The translations under genes were made by a program, and so were the position numbers. Below, in pieces: positions 8,638 to 17,017 of a DNA stretch of 58,827 nt. Source of the stretch: JBBIJR01 sp037445875. GTDB lineage: Bacteria > CLD3 > SB21. Every line of letters starts with the position of its first letter. The first letter of the stretch is position 1. The stretch is taken from assembly GCA_037445875.1 (NCBI GenBank), contig JBBIJR010000011.1, positions 1 to 58,827 of the forward strand, given 5' to 3'. The notes under the pieces were generated by a model. That model searched no databases. It was not told where the DNA came from and saw only the letters and a list, made by a program, of their open reading frames with translations.

Positions 8638-9099
8638 ATGGGTACACGCCAACTCTGTGCAGTGGCCGTGTGTGCAGGCTTCCTCGGATGCGTGCCGGCG
8701 AAGACGGACCCGGTGCTGGTGCGCAAGATCGTCGATCGGCAGCGCGAGGCGCTGTTGGCCGCGGTGGAGAACAAAGACGATGTTTCCATTGCGGAACTTT
8801 ACGCACCCGATGCACAGTTGTTCCCTCCCAATGGACCGGCAGTGGCCGGACGGGACACCATCCGCCGCTACTGGAAGGAACATCTGCGGTACATGACCCG
8901 CATCTCCCTCGAAACGGTGTCGCTGGAAGTGTCGATGGACCTTGCATACGAATCGGGGAGGTATACAGCGATCCTCAACCTTCCCGAAGGAGAGACGTAC
9001 GCCGACACGGGAAAGTACCTCGTCGTGTGGAAGCGCCTGCCACACGGTGCCTGGCTCAACGCGGCGGCGATGTGGAATTCGAACCTGCCTCGTCGGTAA
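8638..9099 (+). CDS. NTF2-like putative lipoprotein (DUF4440-type)
   Basis: This 153-residue protein has a lipoprotein-like signal, MGTRQLCAVAVCAGFLGC, with the lipidated Cys at residue 18. The mature part is an NTF2-like/DUF4440 domain: REALLAAVENKDDVSIAELY, YAPDAQLFPPN, VAGRDTIRRYW, and the closing YLVVWKRLPHGAWLNAAAMW. It follows the CsgG/HEAT gene by about 20 bp and is probably cotranscribed. It likely sits at the cell envelope. Catalysis is not implied. Confidence 0.78.
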   Translation: MGTRQLCAVAVCAGFLGCVPAKTDPVLVRKIVDRQREALLAAVENKDDVSIAELYAPDAQLFPPNGPAVAGRDTIRRYWKEHLRYMTRISLETVSLEVSMDLAYESGRYTAILNLPEGETYADTGKYLVVWKRLPHGAWLNAAAMWNSNLPRR

Positions 9100-9105
9100 G
9101 CGCGG

Positions 9106-10752
9106 TCAGGGCGCTGCCGGCGAATTCACGACTCGTTTCAAATACCAATCACGCGGATCGATCACCGGTCGCGTCGCGGAGGTCATCCGGATCGGCTGTT
9201 TTCCCAACGTGACTCGCGTCGTGTCCTTGTCCGTCGCCAACTCCATGGGCAGCGGGAAATCGATGTTGCGAAGAGACACGTCGAACGCATCGCGTCCAGC
9301 GCTGTCCACTAATACCTCCGGCAAGTCGACCGTGTAAAGATAGAGACTGAACAGGCCCGTGAGGTCCCGGCCGGAGTTCCGATTGACCAGTTCCAGCCAG
9401 TCCTTCGTAGTCACTTCGTTGGGTGAAACATACTTCGGGTTGTTCGCAAACTCCTTCAGCGAGGGGAAGAATATGCTGTCTCCCAGAACGAATCGCAGCG
9501 TGTGCATGAAACACGCACCCTTGTAGTAGATATCGCCGTGATACGCCTGTCCCTCCCGCAGGTCGTGGCCACGGACAATGGGCCTGCGGTTTCTTACCAT
9601 TCTCCGTTTGGTCTGCATGTAGGAATGGTACGCGTCTTCGCCGGCCTTGTCCAGGATATAGAGGGCCTCGCCGTACGTGCAGATGCCTTCCTGAATCCAG
9701 AAGTCCGCCCAGTCCCGGACGGTCACTTTGTTGCCCCACCACTCGTGTCCCATCTCGTGCAGCATCAACTCGTCGAACGTCACGCCGTGGAAGATGCGAT
9801 ATTGGAATTCGTTGCCGTAGGAATTGAGGGTCTGGTGTTCCATGCCCAGGTAGTCGGTCTGCACGAGTCCGAACTTCTCGAGCGTCCAGGGATACTCTCC
9901 GTAGAACTTCCGATACGTGGTCAGCATCTCGATGGCCATTTCGACCAGTGTGTCTGCGCGGGCTTTGTCGGCCGGCAGCACCCAGAACTTGACGGCCATC
10001 GAATCGCCGCGTTCCGTGATGTACGGTTGTTCGACGAGGTCGTATCGGCCCACATTGACCGTGAGACTGTAGTTGTTGATCGGATACCGGGTGGCCCAGT
10101 GATAGGTGTCCTTGCCGTCTGCGTGCGTGACGTCGCGCAGGACGCCATTGGAAACGGCAACGTATCCTCCGGGCACCGTCAGATGGATCGCGGCGCTGTC
10201 CGGTTCGTCCGACGGATGGTCCTTACACGGCACCCAGATCTTTGCACCCTCGGCCTGGCAGGACAGGCCGACCCATTCATGGCCGTTGGTATCGCGGGAC
10301 CAAGTGAATCCACCCACCCAGGGCGCGAGCAACGCCTCGGGCGGCCGTCCTCCGTAGTCGACACGCAGAGCCAGCACATCGCCCGCAGGAGGCGCCTTCG
10401 GCAGCTCGATCAACAGTTTGTCTCCGTCGTGCGTAAAAGCCAACGGTTTTGAATCGAGCGTGACGGAGGAGACGTCGAAATTGTCGATCAAGTCCAACTC
10501 CACTTCGTTCATCGTGCCGGCAAGGGGCTTCAACCGAACGATCACGTATCCGTCCACGCGCTGGCGGGACGCGTCAACCGCCAGGTGAATATCGTAGTGC
10601 ACAACGTCGAACATCGCCTGACGTTCGGATAACGCGCCGCCGCTCGGATAGAGTCCGTAACGATCATAAGCCACGATTATGTAGCCGAGTATACCGGCCA
10701 GCAGTGCGATCAGGACCCCTGCAACGATTCCGATCCATTTCAGAATCCTCAT
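9106..10752 (-). CDS. M1-family metallopeptidase
   Basis: This is a 548-residue gluzincin aminopeptidase. The zinc site HEMGH lies at residues 332-336 with the third ligand Glu355 exactly 18 residues later (x18 spacing), inside EWWGNKVTVRDWADFWIQEG. The substrate-anchoring motif is GMEHQ rather than GAMEN, a variant seen in bacterial M1 enzymes. One N-terminal membrane segment (IGIVAGVLIALLAGILGYII) suggests it is anchored facing the periplasm. It converges with the upstream lipoprotein gene (7 bp between stops) and diverges from the PLP enzyme at 11039. Confidence 0.92.
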   Translation of the reverse strand: MRILKWIGIVAGVLIALLAGILGYIIVAYDRYGLYPSGGALSERQAMFDVVHYDIHLAVDASRQRVDGYVIVRLKPLAGTMNEVELDLIDNFDVSSVTLDSKPLAFTHDGDKLLIELPKAPPAGDVLALRVDYGGRPPEALLAPWVGGFTWSRDTNGHEWVGLSCQAEGAKIWVPCKDHPSDEPDSAAIHLTVPGGYVAVSNGVLRDVTHADGKDTYHWATRYPINNYSLTVNVGRYDLVEQPYITERGDSMAVKFWVLPADKARADTLVEMAIEMLTTYRKFYGEYPWTLEKFGLVQTDYLGMEHQTLNSYGNEFQYRIFHGVTFDELMLHEMGHEWWGNKVTVRDWADFWIQEGICTYGEALYILDKAGEDAYHSYMQTKRRMVRNRRPIVRGHDLREGQAYHGDIYYKGACFMHTLRFVLGDSIFFPSLKEFANNPKYVSPNEVTTKDWLELVNRNSGRDLTGLFSLYLYTVDLPEVLVDSAGRDAFDVSLRNIDFPLPMELATDKDTTRVTLGKQPIRMTSATRPVIDPRDWYLKRVVNSPAAP

Positions 10753-10857
10753 GGGAAAACCTCATGGGTGGTATTGGATGCCCCGGCGACTTCACGCGAC
10801 GCAAGGGCCTGAACCGTAGACAATCTCGAAAGGACGAACCACAAAATCAAAAATAAT

Positions 10858-10913
10858 CTGGTTGCACCGGACGCGATCATTGTAAGCCTCAATTATTCAA
10901 TGAGTGCAACCAG
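10858..10913. repeat. 10-bp inverted repeat in divergent promoter region
   Basis: CTGGTTGCAC at 10858-10867 and its exact complement GTGCAACCAG at 10904-10913 are separated by 36 bp. They lie in the 286-bp spacer between the divergent M1 peptidase and the gamma-lyase-type gene. A paired operator or a long-loop hairpin would fit. The rest of the spacer is AT-rich and has TATATT near 11002 as a possible -10 for the rightward gene. Confidence 0.45.
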
Positions 10914-11038
10914 TGCCGAGCCCCAATAGTGGACATGACAGGATTTTATTTCATTCGAAAAAACCTGCCAAAAGTCAGTGTTCGGAACTCCCGACCGCCC
11001 TATATTCAGGCTGAACCTACTTTGAAAGGAACGTCGTC

Positions 11039-12271
11039 ATGAAGTTTGATGCCAGCGGAAAGATCCAGGATTACCTGGTCTTCGGCGAATTCGGCGATGT
11101 GAACCTGTCGATCACGGATTCGTCTACGTTTACATTCATGAGCCCCACAAAAATGCGGGAGGTATTTGATCACGAAATCGAAGGGTGTTTTCTCTATTCC
11201 CGGCACTGGAATCCCACGAACAAGGCGCTGTCGAGAGCCCTGGCTGCGCTGGAAGATTCCGAATCGGCCCAGGTGACCGCTTCGGGTATGGCCGCGATCA
11301 GTTCCACGATCCTGCAGATGTGCGGATGCGGCGATGAAGTGATCGCGCAGCGTACGATCTATGGAGGAACGTACGCCTTGTTCAAGAACTTCTTGCCGCA
11401 CCTTGGCATCAAGGTACACTTTGTGAATATGCAGGATCTTGACTCGGTTCGAAAACTCATCAATCCACGCACCAAAGTTATCTACTGCGAAACGGTGAGC
11501 AATCCGTTGCTCGAAGTGGCGGACATCCCCGCAGTGGGCCATCTGGCGCACGGACACGGTCTCAAGTTCGTGGTGGACAACACATTCAGTCCGATGACCG
11601 TCACGCCGATCCGTCTGGGGGCCGACGTCGTCATTCACAGCCTGACCAAGTTCATCAACGGCACGTCCGACTGCGTGGCGGGTTGTGTTTGCGCGAGCGG
11701 GGAGTTCATCCACCGCCTGACGGACATCAACACCGGCGCCACCATGCTGCTGGGACCGGTGCTGGACAGTTACCGGGCGGCCAGTATACTCAAAAACCTG
11801 CACAGCCTGCACATTCGCATGCAAAAGCACAGCGCGAACGCCCTGTATCTGGCGGAGCACTTGAGCGAACTCGGCCTGAAGGTCCATTATCCGGGCCTGC
11901 AGAGCCATCCGCAGCATGCGCTCATGACGAGAATGATGAACGAAGAATTCGGATTTGGGGGCATGATCGCGTTCGACGTTGGTTCGGAAGAGACGGCGGA
12001 CCGGCTGATGACGATGATGCAGGAAGAAAAGGTGGGTTACCTGGCGGTGAGCCTGGGTTACTTCAAGACGTTGTTCAGCGCGCCGAGCCACAGTACGTCC
12101 TCGGAAATCCCGGAGGAAGAGCAGCACGCGATGGGGCTGAGCAGCGGTCTCGTGCGCATGTCGGTGGGTCTCGACCACGACATCGGACGGACGTTCCGGC
12201 GCATGAAGCAGTGCCTGGAGGCCTTGCATTTGGGCAAGGAGCACGCGGAGAAAGAGACTCTCATCATGTGA
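11039..12271 (+). CDS. Methionine gamma-lyase/trans-sulfuration-type PLP enzyme
   Basis: This is a 410-residue Cys/Met-metabolism PLP-dependent enzyme. SLTKF carries the Schiff-base Lys204, and VVDNTFSPM, ASGMAAISST and YGGTYALF are standard cofactor and substrate segments. Substrates in the family are cystathionine, methionine, homocysteine or O-acylhomoserine. The sequence resembles methionine gamma-lyase/cystathionine-type members but does not discriminate among them. A good Shine-Dalgarno (GAAAGGA) precedes the ATG. It has no metabolic partners next to it. Confidence 0.85.
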   Translation: MKFDASGKIQDYLVFGEFGDVNLSITDSSTFTFMSPTKMREVFDHEIEGCFLYSRHWNPTNKALSRALAALEDSESAQVTASGMAAISSTILQMCGCGDEVIAQRTIYGGTYALFKNFLPHLGIKVHFVNMQDLDSVRKLINPRTKVIYCETVSNPLLEVADIPAVGHLAHGHGLKFVVDNTFSPMTVTPIRLGADVVIHSLTKFINGTSDCVAGCVCASGEFIHRLTDINTGATMLLGPVLDSYRAASILKNLHSLHIRMQKHSANALYLAEHLSELGLKVHYPGLQSHPQHALMTRMMNEEFGFGGMIAFDVGSEETADRLMTMMQEEKVGYLAVSLGYFKTLFSAPSHSTSSEIPEEEQHAMGLSSGLVRMSVGLDHDIGRTFRRMKQCLEALHLGKEHAEKETLIM

Positions 12272-12610
12272 GCGGGCTCGAATCGGTGTAACCGTGAATT
12301 CGCCGCCCTGCAAGGGTGAGGAAGAGATGAGGCAGATGCCGGCTGATCTCTTCGTGGCTGAGTGCGATGCCCTCAGCATGTGAATATCCGTGCCGTTGGG
12401 GCCGAAATGTCACCGGACTGTGAGGCCGGCGTTGGAGGTCGAGCGGCTGGACCCTTACGATCACGTCATGTGCGACGGGCAACCAACCTGAAGGGGGCAC
12501 AGTGCGCGCGAATAACCGGCGACGATTATCCTCAGATCCTATAAATATCTTGAAACTGTGGGCCCGACGGTTTACCTTTGACCTGATTCAAGTCCACCGA
12601 AGGGAGATCC
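12272..12610. other. 339-bp intergenic region without a convincing gene
   Basis: Short open frames exist on both strands but show no recognisable domain. The right part is AT-rich (TCCTATAAATATCTTG around 12536-12551) and could hold the promoter of the small gene at 12611, whose Shine-Dalgarno GAAGGGAG lies just before the ATG. I see no RNA gene or riboswitch that I can support. Confidence 0.4.
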
Positions 12611-12802
12611 ATGAAGAAAACGATCCTTGTTGTGTCGGCAATCGGGCTATTGGCCTTGTCGGGCCTGACTTACGTTTACGTCCTGTCCTGCCAGAAAGAG
12701 GCGCAGGCCGCGTCCGCCAGCCAAACGTCGGGTAACAAAGAAGACTGCCCCGCCGACAAGGCCGGTTGCTGCTCCGAAAGCAAGACGACCGCAAAGAACT
12801 AA
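12611..12802 (+). CDS. Small exported Cys-rich protein
   Basis: This 63-residue protein begins with Lys-Lys and a hydrophobic segment (ILVVSAIGLLALSGLTYVYV), then VLSC with Cys27, which could be a weak lipobox. The short polar tail contains two more Cys positions, EDCPADKAGCC. It probably sits in the inner membrane or periplasm as a tethered Cys motif. Metal binding or redox are possible but unproven. AGGGAG precedes the ATG. It is followed directly by a strong hairpin at 12806-12869, so it may be a single-gene transcript. Confidence 0.65.
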   Translation: MKKTILVVSAIGLLALSGLTYVYVLSCQKEAQAASASQTSGNKEDCPADKAGCCSESKTTAKN

Positions 12803-12805
12803 GTC

Positions 12806-12869
12806 AAAGGCTGCCTGGAAATCCCCGGTCCCGTTGATCGGGGTGATGATCGTTTCCCGGCAGCCTTTT
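12806..12869. terminator. Strong long hairpin, probable terminator
   Basis: AAAGGCTGCC (12806-12815) pairs perfectly with GGCAGCCTTT (12859-12868). Inside, GGAAA (12817-12821) pairs with TTTCC (12853-12857) and CCCCG (12823-12827) with CGGGG (12839-12843). The 3' end has four Ts. It lies immediately after the small Cys-rich gene and abuts the next gene. Confidence 0.75.
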
Positions 12870-12879
12870 GCTATTCTCC

Positions 12880-13329
12880 GTGAAGAAGGTCTTTCTCGGG
12901 TTCCTGGGTCTTTCCGTGGTGGTCTGTGGAGAGCTGGCATTTCTTAGCTTTGAGGCGCTGCAGGAAACCAATCTTGAAGCTGCTCTCGAGCGGTATTTCC
13001 GGTATAACTACCTGTTGACGGCCGCCGGTCCCCTGTGTTTTCTCGTTCTGACCGGACTCGGGAGCGTTCTCTACTACCGGCACGAGGCCGTCGGATACTT
13101 TCTGTTGGCGGTCCTGTTTCTCGTCATGGTCACGGTGGTCGATTACGGATTCATCGGCGAAGCCTTCTTTCGCTTCAAGCAGCGGCACGGACTCTGGCAG
13201 GGCGGGTTCGGCGTTTCCGCCGTCATGGGGGCGACGGTGAGCGCCCTGGGCGTGATCTTTGTCGGACTGAATTACCTGTCTCTCCGCATCCTGCGAAAAT
13301 ACCTCTGGGTAGGACCCACAAGCCGTTAA
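12880..13329 (+). CDS. Four-helix membrane protein, unknown
   Basis: This 149-residue protein has four apparent membrane helices (around KVFLGFLGLSVVVCGELAFL, LTAAGPLCFLVLTGLGSVLY, GYFLLAVLFLVMVTVVDYGF and SAVMGATVSALGVIFVGL). No family is recognised. GTG 12880 is chosen because the alternative TTG at 12868 falls in the arm of the terminator hairpin; neither has a clear Shine-Dalgarno. It lies just upstream of zwf. Confidence 0.6.
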   Translation: MKKVFLGFLGLSVVVCGELAFLSFEALQETNLEAALERYFRYNYLLTAAGPLCFLVLTGLGSVLYYRHEAVGYFLLAVLFLVMVTVVDYGFIGEAFFRFKQRHGLWQGGFGVSAVMGATVSALGVIFVGLNYLSLRILRKYLWVGPTSR

Positions 13330-13367
13330 CGACTGATACGATTCGTCATTTGTTGGGAGCGTAGATC

Positions 13368-14906
13368 ATGTCTTCACTCAATGCGACCGAAGCGCTTCGT
13401 CACGTGGCGCAGGACGCGCGAGCCGGCACCTGCACGATGGTGATCTTCGGGGGCTCCGGAGATCTCACCAAGCGTAAGATCCTGCCCGCGTTGTTCACCT
13501 CCTACAAGGAAGGACTGCTGCCGGAGCATTTTACGGTCATCGGCGCAGGACGTCCGGTGATGACGCTGGACGAGTACCGGCGGTTCGTGTCGGATTCGCT
13601 GGCCAATTTCGCGAAGTCGGGCGAGCACGACCAGAACCTCCGCCGCACCTTCCTGGAAAACGTGTTCTTTGCGGGCGGCGGGTTTGACGAGGACCAGCTA
13701 TACACCGACCTGGACGCGCTTATCAAGGCGGAGTGTCAGAAGCGGGGCTGTACGGATAACCGGATCTACTATCTGTCCACTCCGCCAAGCCAGTTCCCCA
13801 TCATCATCGGCAGGCTCGCCGCGCACGGCATGTCTCACGTGGAGGGAGGCAGTTACTGGAGGCGGTTGATCATCGAGAAACCGTTCGGGAGGGATCTGGA
13901 GTCCGCCCGCGCGCTGAATGCCGAACTCGGTAAGGCGTTCGAGGAATGGCAGATCTACCGGATCGATCACTATCTCGGCAAGGAGACCGTACAGAACATC
14001 ATGGCGTTCCGTTTCGCCAACGGAATCTTCGAGCCGCTGTGGAACCGCAACTTCATCGACCACGTGCAGATCACGGTTGCGGAGAGTTTGGGCGTGGAGG
14101 ACCGCGGCGGCTATTACGAAGAGTCCGGAGCGCTGCGGGACATGGTGCAGAACCACGTGCTGCAGGTAATGGCACTGGTCGCCATGGAACCCCCGGCGAC
14201 GTTCGACGCCAATGCCGTGCGGGATGAACGGGTGAAAGTGATGCGTGCGATCCGGCCCATCCCCGAAAACCAGATCGAGTCCTTTTTCGTCCGGGGCCAG
14301 TACGCCGCCGGTGTCGTCCACAACGAGATGGTCCGCGGATACCGCCAGGAGGAGAAGGTCCATTCCGAGTCGAATACCGAGACGTTCGTAGCGGCCAAGC
14401 TGTTCGTGGACAACTGGCGCTGGGCGGATGTGCCGTTCTACATCCGTACGGGCAAACGCCTTCCGCGCCGCGACAGCGAGATCGCGATCTTCTTCAAACG
14501 TACGCCGCACCTGATGTTCGCCCGAAATCCCTCGGATCACGTGGCCTCCAACGTGCTCGTCCTCCAGATCCAGCCGGACGAAGGGGTGACAATGAGCTTC
14601 GAGGCCAAGGTCCCAGGGCCGTCGATGAAACTCAAGTCCGTGCAGATGCACTTTGCGTACGAAGAAGCCTTCAACACCGAGATCGCCGAAGCCTATCAGC
14701 GGCTGATCCTCGACTGCATGCGCGGCGATGCCACGCTGTTCATGCGCAAGGACATGGTAGAGGTCGGCTGGTGGCTGGTCATGCCCGTGCTTCTTCACTG
14801 GCAGCACAGCAAGGCGCGGGATTTTCCCAACTATCCGGCGGGCACGTGGGGGCCCATCGACTCCGAGAACCTCCTCCTGCGCGACGGCCGGCGGTGGAGA
14901 ACCTGA
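13368..14906 (+). CDS. zwf: Glucose-6-phosphate 1-dehydrogenase
   Basis: This 512-residue enzyme oxidises glucose-6-phosphate to 6-phosphogluconolactone with NADP, the first step of the oxidative pentose phosphate pathway. The nucleotide-binding motif is IFGGSGDLTKRK near residue 26. The substrate signature RIDHYLGKE starts at residue 198, with His201 and Lys205. VEDRGGYYEESGALRDM and YIRTGKRLP are also typical. Length fits the family. No gnd or pgl is adjacent. Shine-Dalgarno is GGGAG. Confidence 0.97.
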   Translation: MSSLNATEALRHVAQDARAGTCTMVIFGGSGDLTKRKILPALFTSYKEGLLPEHFTVIGAGRPVMTLDEYRRFVSDSLANFAKSGEHDQNLRRTFLENVFFAGGGFDEDQLYTDLDALIKAECQKRGCTDNRIYYLSTPPSQFPIIIGRLAAHGMSHVEGGSYWRRLIIEKPFGRDLESARALNAELGKAFEEWQIYRIDHYLGKETVQNIMAFRFANGIFEPLWNRNFIDHVQITVAESLGVEDRGGYYEESGALRDMVQNHVLQVMALVAMEPPATFDANAVRDERVKVMRAIRPIPENQIESFFVRGQYAAGVVHNEMVRGYRQEEKVHSESNTETFVAAKLFVDNWRWADVPFYIRTGKRLPRRDSEIAIFFKRTPHLMFARNPSDHVASNVLVLQIQPDEGVTMSFEAKVPGPSMKLKSVQMHFAYEEAFNTEIAEAYQRLILDCMRGDATLFMRKDMVEVGWWLVMPVLLHWQHSKARDFPNYPAGTWGPIDSENLLLRDGRRWRT

Positions 14907-14924
14907 CCGCGATCGGAGTAGCGG

Positions 14925-15593
14925 ATGATCCGTCGTGACCTGTTAATGCACTCGATCGAAATCCTGGCGGCGGCGATCGCGCGAGTGATGAGCCTCAAGG
15001 AACAGCGGTGGTGGGTGGAGGCACAGCAGGAACTCGATCGTACCGGGGAGATGTTTCTTGGCCCTGATTATCTTGTATGGAAGGACCTTTCCGAAAACGA
15101 CCTGCTCCGGCTCATGCGTCCTGAAGGTTCGGTCGATCACCGGCGCTGCACGGCGGTGGCGGAATTACTGCGGACGGAGGGCGAACTCCTTGGCGAGCAG
15201 GGACACGGCGACCGGGAACGGCTGCGGTACCTTCAAGCCTTGACTCTCTATGCGGAGGCCATCGCGGCAGAACCGGAACTCGACGCGTTCTACGGCCGCG
15301 CCGTCAACCGCATCGTCGATCATCTGGGCTCACTAAGTCTCGTCCCTCAACACCTCGAGCGGCTATTCCGTTATTATGAGGCGACCGGCCGATATGCCAG
15401 GGCGGAAGATATGTTGTTTGCGCGGCTGGAGAGCGACCCCGCCGCGGACCCGGAGGATGGATTCCTGTTCTTTGATCGCTTGATGAACATGCCGGAGGAG
15501 GAATTGCGGGCAGGCGGTTTGTCGCCGGAAGAAGTCCGCGAGGCATTGGATGAACTCAGAGTCCGATACGGAAGCGAGGCGCCGAAACAATGA
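14925..15593 (+). CDS. DUF6483-like helical protein
   Basis: This 222-residue, largely alpha-helical protein begins MIRRDLLMHSIEILAAAIAR, a start pattern typical of DUF6483 proteins. TPR-like helices fill the C-terminal half (ALTLYAEAIAAEPELDAFY, LFRYYEATGRYARAEDMLF). No function is established for the family. It follows zwf by 18 bp, and its stop overlaps the ATG of the beta-barrel gene by 4 bases (ATGA), which indicates translational coupling. Confidence 0.65.
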   Translation: MIRRDLLMHSIEILAAAIARVMSLKEQRWWVEAQQELDRTGEMFLGPDYLVWKDLSENDLLRLMRPEGSVDHRRCTAVAELLRTEGELLGEQGHGDRERLRYLQALTLYAEAIAAEPELDAFYGRAVNRIVDHLGSLSLVPQHLERLFRYYEATGRYARAEDMLFARLESDPAADPEDGFLFFDRLMNMPEEELRAGGLSPEEVREALDELRVRYGSEAPKQ

Positions 15594-16465
15594 GTTGTGC
15601 GGTGAGCCCGGGCGGGCTTGTGGTTCTGATGGCGGTTGCTGCGCATACGACCCTCGCGCAAAGCGGTTGGGTAAGGGAGAAGGGCGACTATTTCGTTCAG
15701 GGCAGTCTTACGAGTCTTGAATCGGATCGGTACTACGACGCGGCCGGGATGCAGCAGCGGACCGACGAGTCGTTCCAGAGCGCAACGTTTCAGCTGTATG
15801 CGGAGTACGGTCTGGCCGGGCGCCTGACCGGTATTCTCCATTTCCCGATCCTGCGGAATAACCGTTTGACTTCTATCGGCAGGGTCAGCGGTATGGGGGA
15901 TGTGAGGGCTGAGATCAAGTACGGTGTTCTCAAGCGACCCCTTGCGCTGGCTGTTTCGGCGGCCCCTGAATTTCCCACGGGACCGAGGGACAGGTTTGTG
16001 ATCCGCCCCGCCTCCGATATGACCCAACTGGACCAGAAACTCAACCTGGCGACGGGTGACGGCGAGTTCAATGTCTGGACAACGGCCGCGGTTTCGTATT
16101 CGTTCTATCCTTTGCCCTTCTACCTTTCTGCTTATGCGAGTCACAATCTGCGCACGCGCGGGTTTCGGGATCAAACCAAATGGGGCATGGAAGGCGGTTA
16201 CTGTGAGCAGAACATGTTCTGCCTCATTCTCAGGCTGACCGCGTTGTCTCCGGTGTCCTCGCGGGATCTGACACAGACCATGATCGATCGAGGCGAAGGT
16301 TCGGCCTACACCAGCCCGAGCATCGTGCTACTCTTTCCCGTTCTGGACTCCATCGGCCTGTCCTTCGCGTACACATGGTATGCGGACTGGCCGGTCAAGA
16401 GAAAGAACCTCTACTCCGCTCCATCCATCACCACGGGCATTTTCCTCAAACGATCCGTTCGATAG
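15590..16465 (+). CDS. Outer-membrane beta-barrel-like protein
   Basis: This 291-residue protein has a signal peptide ending near HTTLAQSG. It contains many short amphipathic strands with aromatic ends (YFVQGSLTSLE, ATFQLYAEYGLAGRLTGIL, EIKYGVLKRPLALAVSAAPE, IGLSFAYTWYADW). The pattern matches a small transporter-type porin. No specific family is recognised. Its start overlaps the DUF6483 stop. Its 3' end is overlapped on the other strand by the decayed AHSA1 frame. Confidence 0.65.
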   Translation: MSCAVSPGGLVVLMAVAAHTTLAQSGWVREKGDYFVQGSLTSLESDRYYDAAGMQQRTDESFQSATFQLYAEYGLAGRLTGILHFPILRNNRLTSIGRVSGMGDVRAEIKYGVLKRPLALAVSAAPEFPTGPRDRFVIRPASDMTQLDQKLNLATGDGEFNVWTTAAVSYSFYPLPFYLSAYASHNLRTRGFRDQTKWGMEGGYCEQNMFCLILRLTALSPVSSRDLTQTMIDRGEGSAYTSPSIVLLFPVLDSIGLSFAYTWYADWPVKRKNLYSAPSITTGIFLKRSVR

Positions 16466-16940
16466 AGGGTCCTCCTGCTCCAAGAATTTCTTGAGAGAAG
16501 AGCCCATCAATTCGCTCCATCCCTGCTCGAAGTTCTTCCTCGCAAGATCGGGGTTGCTCGATGGGAACGTCTCCAGACCTTCGTGGGTCAAGCGGACTCT
16601 GGTCTTGTCGCCTTCGGTGAAGAGTTCAAAGATCACGAATGAAATGCCCTCGTATCCGTCGTGCCGCCGGCTGTAATTTAGTTTCCTGCGGTCGGTTACC
16701 TCGAGGACCTTGCAGGCGTGCGGGTACTGCTTCTCCGGCGTACCGCCGCAGAACTGAAACTCAAAACCCGCTTCCGGCTTGAACGCTTCGAGGTCGAAGT
16801 ACCGCCGTTTCATATGTTCACGGTCGGTGATGGCCTTCCAGACCAGCTCGATCGGTGCATCGAGCCCCGTCGATCAGCGCTTCCTTCGCCCATGCTTTCT
16901 TCCTTCCGTTGGAGTTCTGCGAGATACGCGTCCAACGCAT
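16328..16940 (-). pseudogene. Frameshifted AHSA1/SRPBCC-domain gene
   Basis: From 16813 leftwards the frame reads MKRRYFDLEAFKPEAGFEF and TRVRLTHEGLETF, an activator of Hsp90 ATPase homologue 1-like (SRPBCC) domain. The domain's start is in frame only up to APIELVWKAITDREHMKRR. Upstream, AWAKEALID continues in another frame. An extra 10 bases at about 16861-16870 separate the two. Removing them restores EALID-APIELVWK and an ATG at 16938-16940. The C-terminus also runs about 50 codons past the usual end after LKKFLEQE, into the opposing gene. I read this as a broken gene. Confidence 0.78.
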
Positions 16941-16953
16941 TCAGGCGCAAGTA
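16810..16953 (-). pseudogene. C-terminal remnant of an ArsR-family regulator
   Basis: On the minus strand after a TAG at 16954-16956, the frame reads YLRLNALDAYLAELQRKEES. This matches the C-terminal dimerisation helix of ArsR-type regulators that commonly precede AHSA1 genes. The winged-helix part is missing; its place is taken by the 3' end of the cupin gene. It supports the view that an arsR-AHSA1 pair has decayed here. Confidence 0.55.
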
Positions 16954-17017
16954 CTATTTTGAAGCATGTTTCGAAAGGGCTACGTCGCGTTCGGGAAAGA
17001 GGATCAGGAGAGGCAAA

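Noticed and set aside
10924..11038. SAM riboswitch before the gamma-lyase-type gene
   Set aside because: The leader lacks room and recognisable helices of a SAM-I aptamer.
12362..12544. Short rightward frame before the Cys-rich gene
   Set aside because: No ribosome-binding site, no domain, composition of random GC-rich DNA.
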